A stretch of DNA of 64,000 bases. Source: Flavobacterium ustbae (GTDB lineage: Bacteria; Bacteroidota; Bacteroidia; Flavobacteriales; Flavobacteriaceae). The DNA is taken from assembly GCF_003946915.1 (NCBI RefSeq), contig NZ_RPOC01000017.1:38459-102458 (forward strand), read 5' to 3'. Shown here one piece after another: positions 6,806 to 14,954 of this stretch; within the stretch, counting starts at the first letter, position 1; the number at the start of each line of letters is the position of its first letter. A program made the position numbers and the translations under genes. The notes beneath the pieces were generated by a model that was not told the DNA's origin, did not search any database, and saw only the letters and a list, made by a program, of their open reading frames with translations.

Positions 6806-7765
6806 ATGAAAAAATCGATTGTTTTTGTTTTGCTGATACTGAGCAGCAGTTTCTTAAAAGCTCAGACTTATAAAGATTGGGTTCGCAAAGCCGATTCTTG
6901 TTATGAGGCAGAAATTTATAAGTTGTCTGTTGATTATTATAATAAAGCTTTTAAACTGGAGCAGAAATCGTATAAAGATTTCTACAATGCAGCCTGTTCT
7001 GCGTCTATGGCAGAAGAAAATAAAAAAGCTTTTAAGTGGCTGAATCTGTCTATTGATAAAGGGTATGAAAACATGGCACATATCCGAATTGATAACGATT
7101 TAAAACGCCTTCATTCAGAAAAAGAATGGAAAAAGACAATTGAAAAACTGCAGAAGAAATTGGATATTATTGGAGCCAATTACGATAAGGTGCTAGAAAA
7201 ACAACTCGCAGAAATTTATATTGAAGATCAAGAAATTCGTGGAGAATTTATGAATGTTTATAGAAAGCCAAATGCTGATAAGAAGAAAATAGATAGCATT
7301 GGTAAAATTATGGGAACCAAAGACAGTATTAATCTCATTAAAGTGATGAAAATACTGGATGAAAGGGGCTGGCTAGGGAAAAATGTGGTTGGCGAACAGG
7401 GAAATAAGACTTTGTTTCTGGTTATTCAGCACGCCGATTTAGAATATCAGCAAAAGTATTTGCCGATGATGAGAGAGGCAGCTAAAATTGGTAATGCAGA
7501 TCCAGGAAATTTGGCCTACTTAGAAGATCGAGTTGCTTTAAGAGAAGGGAAAAAACAAATCTATGGCAGTCAGAGTTCGATGAATAAAAAGACGAATAAG
7601 ATTCGCATAGCTCCAATGATAGATCCAGATAATGTAGATAAAAGGCGTGCGGAAGTCGGACTTGGCACTATGGCTGAATATGCAGTAAAATTGAATATTG
7701 AATGGAATTTGGAAACCTATAAAAAAGAATTGGCAGAAACAGAAGCAGAAAAACTTGAAAAATAG
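6806..7765 (+). CDS. Exported TPR-like protein with DUF6624 domain
   Basis: A 319-residue protein with a signal peptide (residues 1-19, cleavage after KAQ). Residues 25-110 form a short TPR-like helical repeat (YYNKAFKLEQKSYKDFYNAACSAS, then KAFKWLNLSIDKGYENMAHIRIDNDL). Residues about 130-305 match the DUF6624 pattern, including a conserved QHADLEYQQKYLPMMREAA stretch and the LAYLEDRVALREGKKQIYGSQ motif. No catalytic role is known. It is cotranscribed with the YwqK lipoprotein. The blaI gene follows after 111 bases that hold a 7-bp tandem repeat. Confidence 0.75.
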   Translation: MKKSIVFVLLILSSSFLKAQTYKDWVRKADSCYEAEIYKLSVDYYNKAFKLEQKSYKDFYNAACSASMAEENKKAFKWLNLSIDKGYENMAHIRIDNDLKRLHSEKEWKKTIEKLQKKLDIIGANYDKVLEKQLAEIYIEDQEIRGEFMNVYRKPNADKKKIDSIGKIMGTKDSINLIKVMKILDERGWLGKNVVGEQGNKTLFLVIQHADLEYQQKYLPMMREAAKIGNADPGNLAYLEDRVALREGKKQIYGSQSSMNKKTNKIRIAPMIDPDNVDKRRAEVGLGTMAEYAVKLNIEWNLETYKKELAETEAEKLEK

Positions 7766-7768
7766 ATA

Positions 7769-7837
7769 TTAAGAATTAAGAATTAAGAATTAAGAATTAA
7801 GAATTAAGAATTAAGAATTAAGAATTAAGAATTAAGA
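7769..7837 (+). repeat. Short tandem repeat (TTAAGAA), about 9.9 copies
   Basis: Nine perfect TTAAGAA units plus six bases of a tenth run without interruption between the DUF6624 stop codon and the blaI start. Slippage in such a tract would change spacing, and possibly readthrough, between the two halves of the module. It lies outside coding sequence. Confidence 0.95.
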
Positions 7838-7876
7838 TAGAACTTAAAATCTCAGAACCTTAGAACCTCAAAAAAA

Positions 7877-8248
7877 ATGCAATTATCTAACGCAGAAGAA
7901 CAATTAATGGAGCATTTATGGAAGCTTGAAAAAGCTTTTATGAAAGATTTGCTCGAAGCTTATCCAGAACCAAGACCGGCAACAACTACGGTCGCGACTT
8001 TATTAAAAAGAATGATCGACAAGAAATTTGTGGCGTATAACGAATTCGGGAATTCGAGAGAATATTATCCTTTGGTGAAGAAAACAGATTATTTCTCGAA
8101 ACATGTGAAAGGGTTGATTAGCAATTTCTTTAATAATTCGGCGTCGCAGTTTGCTTCGTTTTTTACGACCGAAACCAATTTGTCGGCTTCAGAATTGGAA
8201 GATCTTAAAAAAATAATCGATTCAGAAATTCAAAAAAAGAAAAAATGA
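7877..8248 (+). CDS. blaI: BlaI/MecI/CopY-family repressor
   Basis: A 123-residue winged-helix repressor. The N-terminal DNA-binding domain (residues 1-75) shows LSNAEEQLMEHLWKLEKAFM and TTTVATLLKRMIDKKFVAYNE, the recognition helix and wing typical of the family. The dimerisation region lies in residues 80-123. In known systems it binds TACA/TGTA dyads as a dimer and is inactivated by cleavage by the partner M56 peptidase. Its stop overlaps the start of the M56 gene by four bases (ATGA), so the two are translationally coupled. No TACA/TGTA dyad is seen directly upstream, only at 6326-6361. Confidence 0.9.
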   Translation: MQLSNAEEQLMEHLWKLEKAFMKDLLEAYPEPRPATTTVATLLKRMIDKKFVAYNEFGNSREYYPLVKKTDYFSKHVKGLISNFFNNSASQFASFFTTETNLSASELEDLKKIIDSEIQKKKK

Positions 8249-9462
8249 TAACCTATCTTTTAAAATCTGCAATACTGCTTTTAGTTTTTTATGCAGTTTA
8301 TAAATTGTTGTTGGAAAATGAAAAAATGTTTCGTTTTAACCGTGTGTATCTTATCGGAAGTTTGATTTTCAGTTTGGTAATTCCGCTCCAATTGTTTTCA
8401 GTGAAGGCGATGTTTGAAACAGGAATAAATACCATTCAACTGGACGAAATAGTAATCCAAACTAATCGTACTTCTTTAGATGAAAATTATATTATGCAAA
8501 ACCTGTTCGTTATTGTGAGCGGTGTATATATTATGGCTTCAACAGTGCTAGCTTTTCGTTTGGCTTTAAACCTGATTTCATTTTTTATAAAACTAAAAAC
8601 AAAAGAAAGCCGCTTGGTCAATGGCGTAAAAGTAGTTTTAATGAAAGAAACTGTTTTGCCTCATTCTTTTTGGAATACGATTTTTGTTAATAAAGCCGAT
8701 TTTGAGTCAGGAAAAATTCCGTCAGAATTAATCGCGCATGAAAAAGCGCATTTGGAGCAGAAACATACGCTGGATATTCTTTTTGCAGAGGTTTTGAGAA
8801 TTGTGTTTTGGGTAAATCCGTTCATTTCTTATTTTATAAAAGCTATAAAACTGAATCACGAATTTCTAGCTGATGAAGCTGTAAATAAACAGTTTGGAGA
8901 AATAAGCAATTACCAGAATCTGCTGCTTGATTTTGCTTCGAACAGACAAACAGTTCCGCTAGCAAGTACTATTAATTATCAAATAACTAAAAAGCGCTTG
9001 CTTATGATGACCAAAAAAGAATCTGCTTTAAAAATAGTTTTTAAAGTTTTTATTGTTGGACTAGTTTGCAGTTTACTTCTGTTTACTTTTAGTTCAAAAG
9101 TGACAGCTCAAAAAGTTGATCCATTTGCTAATAAGGTTTATAAATCAGGAGATTTAAAAATTAAACAGCCCGAATTTCCAGGCGGAATTATAGAGTTTTA
9201 TAAGTTTGTAGGGCAACGTTTTAAAGTTTCAGCAGAAGCATCAAAAAATAATGTTGAAACCAAAATATCGATGCAGTTTATGGTTGAAAAAGACGGAAGC
9301 CTGTCTGAATTCAAAATTGTAAAAGATGCTGGATATGGTTTAGGAGAAGAAGCAATTCGAGTTTTAAAACTTTCTCCAAAATGGATTCCTGGAAGTGAAA
9401 ACGGAAAACCTGTTCGTGTGCTTTATAGTTTGCCAATTACGATTCAGGCTGCGCCAAAGTAA
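8245..9462 (+). CDS. BlaR1-type M56 membrane peptidase with TonB C-terminal domain
   Basis: A 405-residue membrane protein. Transmembrane segments lie near residues 4-22, 36-52, 85-110 and 266-284. The M56 zinc peptidase motif is HEKAH at 165-169 with a downstream acidic element HEFLADEA at 205-212. After the last transmembrane segment, instead of a penicillin-binding sensor, residues about 305-405 form a TonB C-terminal-like domain (EFPGGIIEFYKFVG, then SMQFMVEKDGSLSEFKIVKDAG, ending WIPGSENGKPVRVLYSLPITI). The predicted role is sensing in the periplasm and triggering BlaI cleavage. This fusion is common in Bacteroidota but has no established signal. Confidence 0.88.
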   Translation: MITYLLKSAILLLVFYAVYKLLLENEKMFRFNRVYLIGSLIFSLVIPLQLFSVKAMFETGINTIQLDEIVIQTNRTSLDENYIMQNLFVIVSGVYIMASTVLAFRLALNLISFFIKLKTKESRLVNGVKVVLMKETVLPHSFWNTIFVNKADFESGKIPSELIAHEKAHLEQKHTLDILFAEVLRIVFWVNPFISYFIKAIKLNHEFLADEAVNKQFGEISNYQNLLLDFASNRQTVPLASTINYQITKKRLLMMTKKESALKIVFKVFIVGLVCSLLLFTFSSKVTAQKVDPFANKVYKSGDLKIKQPEFPGGIIEFYKFVGQRFKVSAEASKNNVETKISMQFMVEKDGSLSEFKIVKDAGYGLGEEAIRVLKLSPKWIPGSENGKPVRVLYSLPITIQAAPK

Positions 9463-9502
9463 CAAAGTGACAAAGTTGCAAAGTGACATAGACTTTCAAT
9501 AG

Positions 9503-9530
9503 CCTCCAGCCTTAGCTGGAGGTTTTTTTT
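9503..9530 (+). terminator. Terminator of the BlaI/M56 operon
   Basis: CCTCCAGC-CTTA-GCTGGAGG is an 8-bp perfect stem followed by eight T residues, 40 bases after the M56 stop codon. Confidence 0.9.
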
Positions 9531-9591
9531 ACGAAAAGTAGAAAACCTTTGCCACTTTGTTACTTTGCACCTTTGTCCCTTAAAAGAAAAA

Positions 9592-9622
9592 AAATATCCG
9601 CTCCTGATGGAAGAAGCGGATT
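9592..9622 (-). terminator. Terminator of the saccharopine dehydrogenase-family gene
   Basis: On the minus strand, ATCCGCT and AGCGGAT form a stem followed by a run of eight T residues (the A run at 9589-9597). It lies about 50 bases past the stop codon of the gene ending at 9673. Confidence 0.75.
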
Positions 9623-9672
9623 AAAATTAAAAAACTAATTAAAAAAAATCTAAAATAAACTGCAGATCCTGA

Positions 9673-11037
9673 CTAAAATAAGTCTGGATTATATCCAAAA
9701 TAAGGCACATTTTGTTCGTTAAAAATGACTCCATATTCTTCTAACTCTTTTAAAATTGGTTCGTAAACTTCTTTTTTAATAGGAAGCTGTACGCCGGGAG
9801 TTGTAATTTTTCCGTTTAAAATCAATAATGTCGCAATTGCAACCGGAAGTCCGACTGTTTTTGCCATTGCCGTATAGGTTTGATCGTCGCCAATGCAAAC
9901 CATTTTAGAATCGATTTGTTTCTTTTCTCCATTAAGTTCATAACCAAATTTATGATACATGACAATCATATCTTTGTCATCTGGTTCAAGAGTCCAGCTT
10001 TCGCTTAAGATTTTTTCTAGAATTTGAGCAGGAGTAGCATTTGGGAGATTTACTTTTTTGTTTGGGTTAAATAAATCCAATTCCAAAAGTTTATCCCACA
10101 TAATATCGTCTTGATCGATTTTTAAGATCAGACGGGTTTTAATTTCAACAGAATCCGTTGGATGATAAGGAAGAAAAGAGTTGATAAACTGACGATAACT
10201 CATATTTTCTGACCCCTCTAAAATATAACTATCATCAGTCATTCCGAGCTGAACAAACATATTCCAGGCTCTAGAAAAACCAACTCTTCTAATTGTGCCT
10301 CTATATAAAGTTAGAATATCATCTAAACCATAAACCGAACGGTATTTAAGAGAATCCCGATTTGAGTAAGCCTCAAATTTTCCGTAGCCTTCCACTTCTA
10401 GAAATTCAGTTCTTCTAAACAAAGCGCTATACGGAATGTATTTATAAGTGCCTTCCTGAATAAACTTGGCTGCACCGCCTTGTCCTGCCAGCACTACATT
10501 TCTTGGCGCCCATGTAAATTTATAATTCCATAGATTATTATCAGATTCTGGAGCAACAAGTCCGCCGCAAAAAGATTCGAATAAAAGCATTTTACCGCCT
10601 TTAGATCTAATTTCGTCAATAACTTTCATGGCACTCATATGATCAATTCCGGGATCAAGGCCAATTTCGTTCATAAAAATCAGATTGTTTTGTTTTGCAT
10701 CTGTATCCAAACTCTGCATGGCATCACTAATGTAAGATGCCGTAACCAGATGTTTTTTAAATTCAATACAATCTTTTGCGATTTCAATATGCAGATGCGC
10801 AGGAAGCATGGAGATTACTATTGAAGCATTCGCAATAGCGGTTTTTCTTTCGTCGGTATCAAAAATATTTAAAGCGAGTGGAGTTGCATTCGGATGATTT
10901 TGAGTTTTGGCTTCCGCTAATGGCAAAGAAAGATCAGCTACAGTAATATGTAGGTTTTCTTCATTAGACTTCGACAATAAATATCGAATCAAAGACGACG
11001 CAGATCTTCCTGCTCCAATTATTAAAACGTTTCTCAT
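9673..11037 (-). CDS. Saccharopine dehydrogenase family protein
   Basis: A 454-residue oxidoreductase of the saccharopine dehydrogenase/lysine dehydrogenase family. A Rossmann NAD(P)-binding site starts the protein, with the glycine-rich turn VLIIGAGRSASS at residues 4-15. Residues 115-150 carry EIGLDPGIDHMSAMKVID, a hallmark of the family. The C-terminal part (about 330-450) covers the substrate domain, including PVAIATLLILNGKI. It is expected to act in cytoplasmic lysine or related amino-acid metabolism, but the exact substrate is not clear. It is single-copy with its own two-part promoter (11055-11085) and a terminator. Confidence 0.85.
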   Translation of the reverse strand: MRNVLIIGAGRSASSLIRYLLSKSNEENLHITVADLSLPLAEAKTQNHPNATPLALNIFDTDERKTAIANASIVISMLPAHLHIEIAKDCIEFKKHLVTASYISDAMQSLDTDAKQNNLIFMNEIGLDPGIDHMSAMKVIDEIRSKGGKMLLFESFCGGLVAPESDNNLWNYKFTWAPRNVVLAGQGGAAKFIQEGTYKYIPYSALFRRTEFLEVEGYGKFEAYSNRDSLKYRSVYGLDDILTLYRGTIRRVGFSRAWNMFVQLGMTDDSYILEGSENMSYRQFINSFLPYHPTDSVEIKTRLILKIDQDDIMWDKLLELDLFNPNKKVNLPNATPAQILEKILSESWTLEPDDKDMIVMYHKFGYELNGEKKQIDSKMVCIGDDQTYTAMAKTVGLPVAIATLLILNGKITTPGVQLPIKKEVYEPILKELEEYGVIFNEQNVPYFGYNPDLF

Positions 11038-11054
11038 GTTTCAAATATTTAACA

Positions 11055-11085
11055 CAAATATATTTAAATGTTATAAATATAACAA
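11055..11085 (-). promoter_or_regulatory. Promoter of the saccharopine dehydrogenase-family gene
   Basis: On the minus strand ATTG, a 20-bp spacer and TATATTTG fit the Bacteroidota TTG/TAnnTTTG promoter. Transcription would begin near 11050, giving a leader of about 13 nt before the ATG at 11037. Confidence 0.6.
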
Positions 11086-11223
11086 TTGAAAATGAATTAA
11101 ATTGAATTTATTTTTTGAATTTCGATAGAAAATAACCTGCTTTTGTTCTAAATAATCGAGAAACTAAAGCGGTTTTTTGGTTCGTTTGAAGTATTTTTGT
11201 TTCAAATTTCAAAGAGATAAATT

Positions 11224-11610
11224 ATGAAAAGAAGAATCATTCTAACGGGAGCTTTTATTGGTATGTTAGCTATTATTTTGGGTGCTTTTGGCGCACATTT
11301 ATTAAAAAAATATCTTTCAGTCGATCAGTTAAATACTTTTGAAGTTGGTGTTCGATATCAAATGTATCACGCTCTATTTCTTCTTTTCTTATCAACCCAA
11401 AAAGACATTGCAGAAAAGACCTTAAAGGCAATCTACAATTTGGTAGTTGCAGGTGTTGTTCTTTTTAGCGGTTCTATCTATTTGGTGGCAACGAAAGACT
11501 ACACCTTATTCTATTCTAAAATTATAGTATTCGCAACTCCAGTGGGTGGTTTTCTATTAATTATTGCCTGGGCGCTATTATTCTTTACAATTTTGAAGAG
11601 AAAATCATAA
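11224..11610 (+). CDS. DUF423 family membrane protein
   Basis: A 128-residue integral membrane protein with four transmembrane segments. The N-terminal GAFIGMLAIILGAFGAHLLKK and the following FEVGVRYQMYHALFLLF motif (residues 41-57) are diagnostic of the DUF423/YwdK family, whose biochemical role is not established. Length is normal for the family. A TATTTTTG box at 11192-11199 lies 25 bases upstream of the start and may be the promoter, though no well-spaced TTG is seen. A hairpin terminator follows at 11655-11695. Confidence 0.85.
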   Translation: MKRRIILTGAFIGMLAIILGAFGAHLLKKYLSVDQLNTFEVGVRYQMYHALFLLFLSTQKDIAEKTLKAIYNLVVAGVVLFSGSIYLVATKDYTLFYSKIIVFATPVGGFLLIIAWALLFFTILKRKS

Positions 11611-11654
11611 AATACCGAAAAAAAAATTCTGTCTAAGAATTAATCTTTAATTTT

Positions 11655-11695
11655 GTCACATAAATAACATATAACTTTATTTGTGTGACTTTTTT
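11655..11695 (+). terminator. Terminator after the DUF423 gene
   Basis: A 13-bp stem (11655-11667 with 11677-11689, one G-T pair) is followed by six T residues. It separates the DUF423 gene from pckA. Confidence 0.7.
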
Positions 11696-11844
11696 ATGTT
11701 TTTTAGCATTAAACAAAAATAATATAACAAAGTCCCTCATTAGGTTGTAAATAAACAAATTAGAAGCGGTTATTTTTTTCTTTTTTGTGATTTTCAAAGT
11801 GAAATTTCTCCTTTTTGATATTAATTAAAGTGAAATTTAAGTAT

Positions 11845-11877
11845 TTTGAAAGGAATAAAAATTAATCTGTAATTTTG
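11845..11877 (+). promoter_or_regulatory. Promoter of pckA
   Basis: TTTG at 11845-11848, a 21-bp spacer and TAATTTTG at 11870-11877 match the Bacteroidota promoter. The predicted leader to the ATG at 11913 is about 30 nt and very A-rich. The rest of the gap 11696-11844 shows nothing recognisable. Confidence 0.65.
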
Positions 11878-11912
11878 CTTTAAACAAAAAATCACACACA
11901 ACTTAAAAATTT

Positions 11913-13517
11913 ATGGACACTAATACAGTTTTCGCGCAATCGATTTCGTTAAAAGAGCTAGGAATTGAAAATGCAAAAGTTCGTTATCAACTATCTGCAG
12001 ATGAATTACATGCGATTACTTTGCAGTCTGGACAAGGTGTTGAGAATTCTACCGGAGCTTTAGCAATTAATACAGGTGAATTTACAGGTCGTTCTCCACA
12101 AGATCGTTTTATTGTAAAAGATGATATTACTAAAGATCAAGTTTGGTGGGGAAATGTAAATATTCCGTTTGAACCACAAGCTTTTGAAAAGCTTTATAAT
12201 AAGGTGACAGCATTTTTATCAGACAAAGAAGTTTTTGTTCGTGATTCTTATGTGTGTTCAGATCCAAATTACAGATTAAATGTTCGTGTTGTAACAGAGA
12301 CAGCTTGGTCAAATTTGTTTTGCTACAATATGTTCTTACGTCCAGAAGAGTCAGAATTGGCTAATTTTACTCCAGAATGGACCGTAGTTTGTGCTCCAAG
12401 TTTTATGGCAGATCCTGCTGTAGATGGAACAAGACAGTCTAATTTTGCTATTTTAGATTTTACAAAAAAAATCGCTTTAATAGGTGGAACGGGTTATACA
12501 GGAGAAATGAAAAAAGGAATTTTTTCTGCTTTGAACTTTATTCTTCCAGTTTTCAAAAATACACTTCCAATGCACTGTAGCGCCAATGTTGGTGAAGCAG
12601 GAGATACGGCAATTTTCTTTGGTTTATCTGGTACAGGAAAAACTACTTTGTCTGCAGATCCAGAGCGTAAATTAATCGGAGACGATGAACACGGATGGAC
12701 AAACGAAAATACGGTTTTCAACTTTGAAGGCGGATGCTACGCAAAAGTAATCAACTTGACAGAAGAGAACGAACCAGACATTTTTAGAGCTATCAAAAAA
12801 GGAGCGCTTTTAGAAAATGTGGTTTTTAAAGCTGGAACAAATGAAGTAGATTATGACGATGTTTCGATCACGCAAAATACTCGTGTAAGTTACCCAATTA
12901 CACATATTGATAATGTACAGCCAGGTTTGGTTGGACACAATCCTAAAAATATATTTTTCTTAACGGCAGATTCTTTCGGAATTTTGCCTCCAATTTCAAA
13001 ACTAACTCCAGGTCAGGCGGCTTACCACTTTATTTCTGGATATACTGCAAAAGTTGCTGGTACAGAAGCAGGTGTAACAGAGCCTCAGCCTAACTTTTCT
13101 GCATGTTTTGGAGCTCCATTTATGCCTTTGCATCCAACGCGTTATGCTGAAATGTTAAGCAAAAAAATGAAAGATGCCGGCGTAAAAGTTTGGTTAATCA
13201 ACACAGGATGGACTGGCGGTGCGTACGGAACAGGAAGCCGTATGAAACTAAAATATACTCGTGCGATGATTACTGCTGCTCTTAAAGGAGAATTGGACAA
13301 TGTAACGTTTGAAAATCACGCTGTATTTGGAATTGCAAAACCACAAACTTGCCCTAATGTTCCAGAAGAAATTCTAAATCCTAGAAATACTTGGGAAGAC
13401 AAAGATTTATACGATAAGAAAGCATTAGAATTGGCACAAAAATTCAAAGCTAATTTTGCCAAATTTGAAGAGTTTGCTAACGCTGAGATTTTAGCGGGAG
13501 CACCAATTACAGAATAA
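11913..13517 (+). CDS. pckA: ATP-dependent phosphoenolpyruvate carboxykinase
   Basis: A 534-residue cytoplasmic enzyme that converts oxaloacetate and ATP to phosphoenolpyruvate, CO2 and ADP, the entry step of gluconeogenesis. The substrate-binding arginine motif EFTGRSPQDRF is at residues 56-66. The kinase-1a P-loop GLSGTGKTTLS is at 237-247, followed by the metal-binding DDEHGW at 257-262. The P-loop with GTGKT identifies the ATP-dependent (PckA), not the GTP-dependent, class. The length is normal. It has its own promoter and a strong terminator, so it is a single-gene unit. Confidence 0.97.
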   Translation: MDTNTVFAQSISLKELGIENAKVRYQLSADELHAITLQSGQGVENSTGALAINTGEFTGRSPQDRFIVKDDITKDQVWWGNVNIPFEPQAFEKLYNKVTAFLSDKEVFVRDSYVCSDPNYRLNVRVVTETAWSNLFCYNMFLRPEESELANFTPEWTVVCAPSFMADPAVDGTRQSNFAILDFTKKIALIGGTGYTGEMKKGIFSALNFILPVFKNTLPMHCSANVGEAGDTAIFFGLSGTGKTTLSADPERKLIGDDEHGWTNENTVFNFEGGCYAKVINLTEENEPDIFRAIKKGALLENVVFKAGTNEVDYDDVSITQNTRVSYPITHIDNVQPGLVGHNPKNIFFLTADSFGILPPISKLTPGQAAYHFISGYTAKVAGTEAGVTEPQPNFSACFGAPFMPLHPTRYAEMLSKKMKDAGVKVWLINTGWTGGAYGTGSRMKLKYTRAMITAALKGELDNVTFENHAVFGIAKPQTCPNVPEEILNPRNTWEDKDLYDKKALELAQKFKANFAKFEEFANAEILAGAPITE

Positions 13518-13543
13518 AAGGAATTATTGATTCAAATAAAAAA

Positions 13544-13570
13544 AGCTGTTCGTTTTGAACAGCTTTTTTT
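13544..13570 (+). terminator. Terminator of pckA
   Basis: AGCTGTTC-GTTTT-GAACAGCT forms an 8-bp stem followed by a long T run, 26 bases after the pckA stop codon. Confidence 0.92.
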
Positions 13571-13822
13571 TTTTAGTGGTCAGTGGTCAGATTTTTAGTG
13601 TTCAGTCTTTAACTGTCACCCTAGCCTGACATTAGGATGTGCTAATACTAATGCAAAAGGTTCGCAAAGTTTTTTTAATATAACTTTGCGAACCTTTGCG
13701 TTTTTTCTTTGTGTGTCTTTGTGGAAGAACATGAACTTCATGAACATCATTGAAACGCAGTTTTCAGTCACAGTTTAAAGGAAAGGACTGAAAACCTGCA
13801 ATTTCAAATCAACACTGAATCT
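13571..13822. repeat. Intergenic repeats between pckA and the phytase gene
   Basis: No gene is visible. AGTGGTCAGTGGTCAG-type words lie at 13575-13608. An inverted pair of CAAAAGGTTCGCAAAGT (13654-13670) and ACTTTGCGAACCTTTGC (13683-13699) lies further on. Both word types recur elsewhere in the window. Confidence 0.65.
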
Positions 13823-14881
13823 TTATTTCTTTGCTTCGTCTATGCGTTTTTGGATTAAATCCCAAGCGTAATAGTGGAAAGTCATACCGTTGCTCATCGC
13901 TACGAAAAGTCCGTTTTTGTATGCCCCGCCAAGGTTAACGCTTGTTACATCGGCACCATCACATTCGATTGTAGAAGTTGGAACTTCAGCCAACAGCGGG
14001 TGATTGTTTGGATTTCCGTTTGCACCTTCTCTTGGGTAAACCATAAAAGAATTTGCCTGCTGATTCGATACTAAAATGTATCCTGTAGAATCTGTTTTTT
14101 TGTAAATGGCAATTCCTTCATGATCTGCTTTAAAATCTTTTTGACCGAAGAAAGCCAATTCTTTATTATCGTTTAAAGCAGGATCTGCTTTGTATTTTCT
14201 AATTCCAACCTGCTCATCGCAATAGTACACAAATCCTAATTCGTTGTCAACAGCAATAGCTTCAATTTCTTTTTTACCGCTGTAAGTTCCGAATTTGCGA
14301 ACTACTTTTGCTGCAGCAAATTTTCCGTTTCCAGAAAGTTCATACTGCCATAAATAACTTCCAGAAGGTCCTGTTTTTCTTCCAACAATAGCAAAAATCT
14401 TCTGATCGCTTGGGCGCGTGTACAATGAAATTCCCATTGGGTCGCGTTGTGCTTCTCCTTCAAAAACTGGAATTCCGCCATTATCGATCGGCTCTAAATC
14501 AGGAAGGCTAAAAATTCTGATTTTATTTTCTTCTCTTTCAGTTGTAACCGCAACATCAACTTTTTTTCCGTCAATAATCAATCCGTAAGCGATATCCACA
14601 TTATTAGGACGCTTTAAGGTAATTGATTTTTTAAGGATTTTTCCATTCAAATCAAAAGCATATAAACCTCCGTCTGTGTCTTTATCTGTTCCAACAATAA
14701 TACTTTTTGTAGGATCTGTCGGGTTTATCCAAATTGAAGGATCGTCTGTATCGTGAGGAAGAGCTTCTGTAACTGCTGTCGGTTTTACAGCATTTGGCTG
14801 AACTGGAGCTAGTTTATCGTTTTTACAAGCGATAAATAAAACACTTAAAAGTAAAAATGACAGTATAGATTTATTTTTCAT
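13823..14881 (-). CDS. Beta-propeller phytase (3-phytase), lipoprotein
   Basis: A 352-residue lipoprotein: signal peptide with lipobox FIAC, lipidated cysteine at about residue 19. The rest matches beta-propeller phytase: DDPSIWINPTDPTKSIIVGT at residues 46-65, GGLYAFDLNGK, the DVAVTTER strand, and later GLFVYYCDEQ-type blades with KADHEGIAIY. Such enzymes bind calcium and remove phosphate stepwise from inositol hexakisphosphate. The lipid anchor and the adjacent TonB-dependent receptor, transcribed first and 73 bases upstream, suggest phytate-derived phosphate acquisition at the cell envelope. Calcium ligands were not individually checked. Confidence 0.88.
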   Translation of the reverse strand: MKNKSILSFLLLSVLFIACKNDKLAPVQPNAVKPTAVTEALPHDTDDPSIWINPTDPTKSIIVGTDKDTDGGLYAFDLNGKILKKSITLKRPNNVDIAYGLIIDGKKVDVAVTTEREENKIRIFSLPDLEPIDNGGIPVFEGEAQRDPMGISLYTRPSDQKIFAIVGRKTGPSGSYLWQYELSGNGKFAAAKVVRKFGTYSGKKEIEAIAVDNELGFVYYCDEQVGIRKYKADPALNDNKELAFFGQKDFKADHEGIAIYKKTDSTGYILVSNQQANSFMVYPREGANGNPNNHPLLAEVPTSTIECDGADVTSVNLGGAYKNGLFVAMSNGMTFHYYAWDLIQKRIDEAKK

Positions 14882-14954
14882 TTTGATAATATTTTAATGC
14901 AATTAGACAGAGCCTTAAACTCTGTCTAATTTAAGAATTTTAAATATTTGTATT

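Noticed and set aside
7769..7837. Possible coding repeat
   Set aside because: It follows the stop codon of the DUF6624 gene and precedes blaI; the 7-bp period would not keep a frame.
8245..9462. Beta-lactam resistance sensor
   Set aside because: There is no penicillin-binding domain after the last membrane helix and no beta-lactamase gene nearby; the C-terminal part is TonB-like.
9463..9672. Extra gene between the M56 peptidase and the saccharopine dehydrogenase family gene
   Set aside because: The gap holds only two terminators and ACAAAGTGACAAAG-type words; no credible frame.
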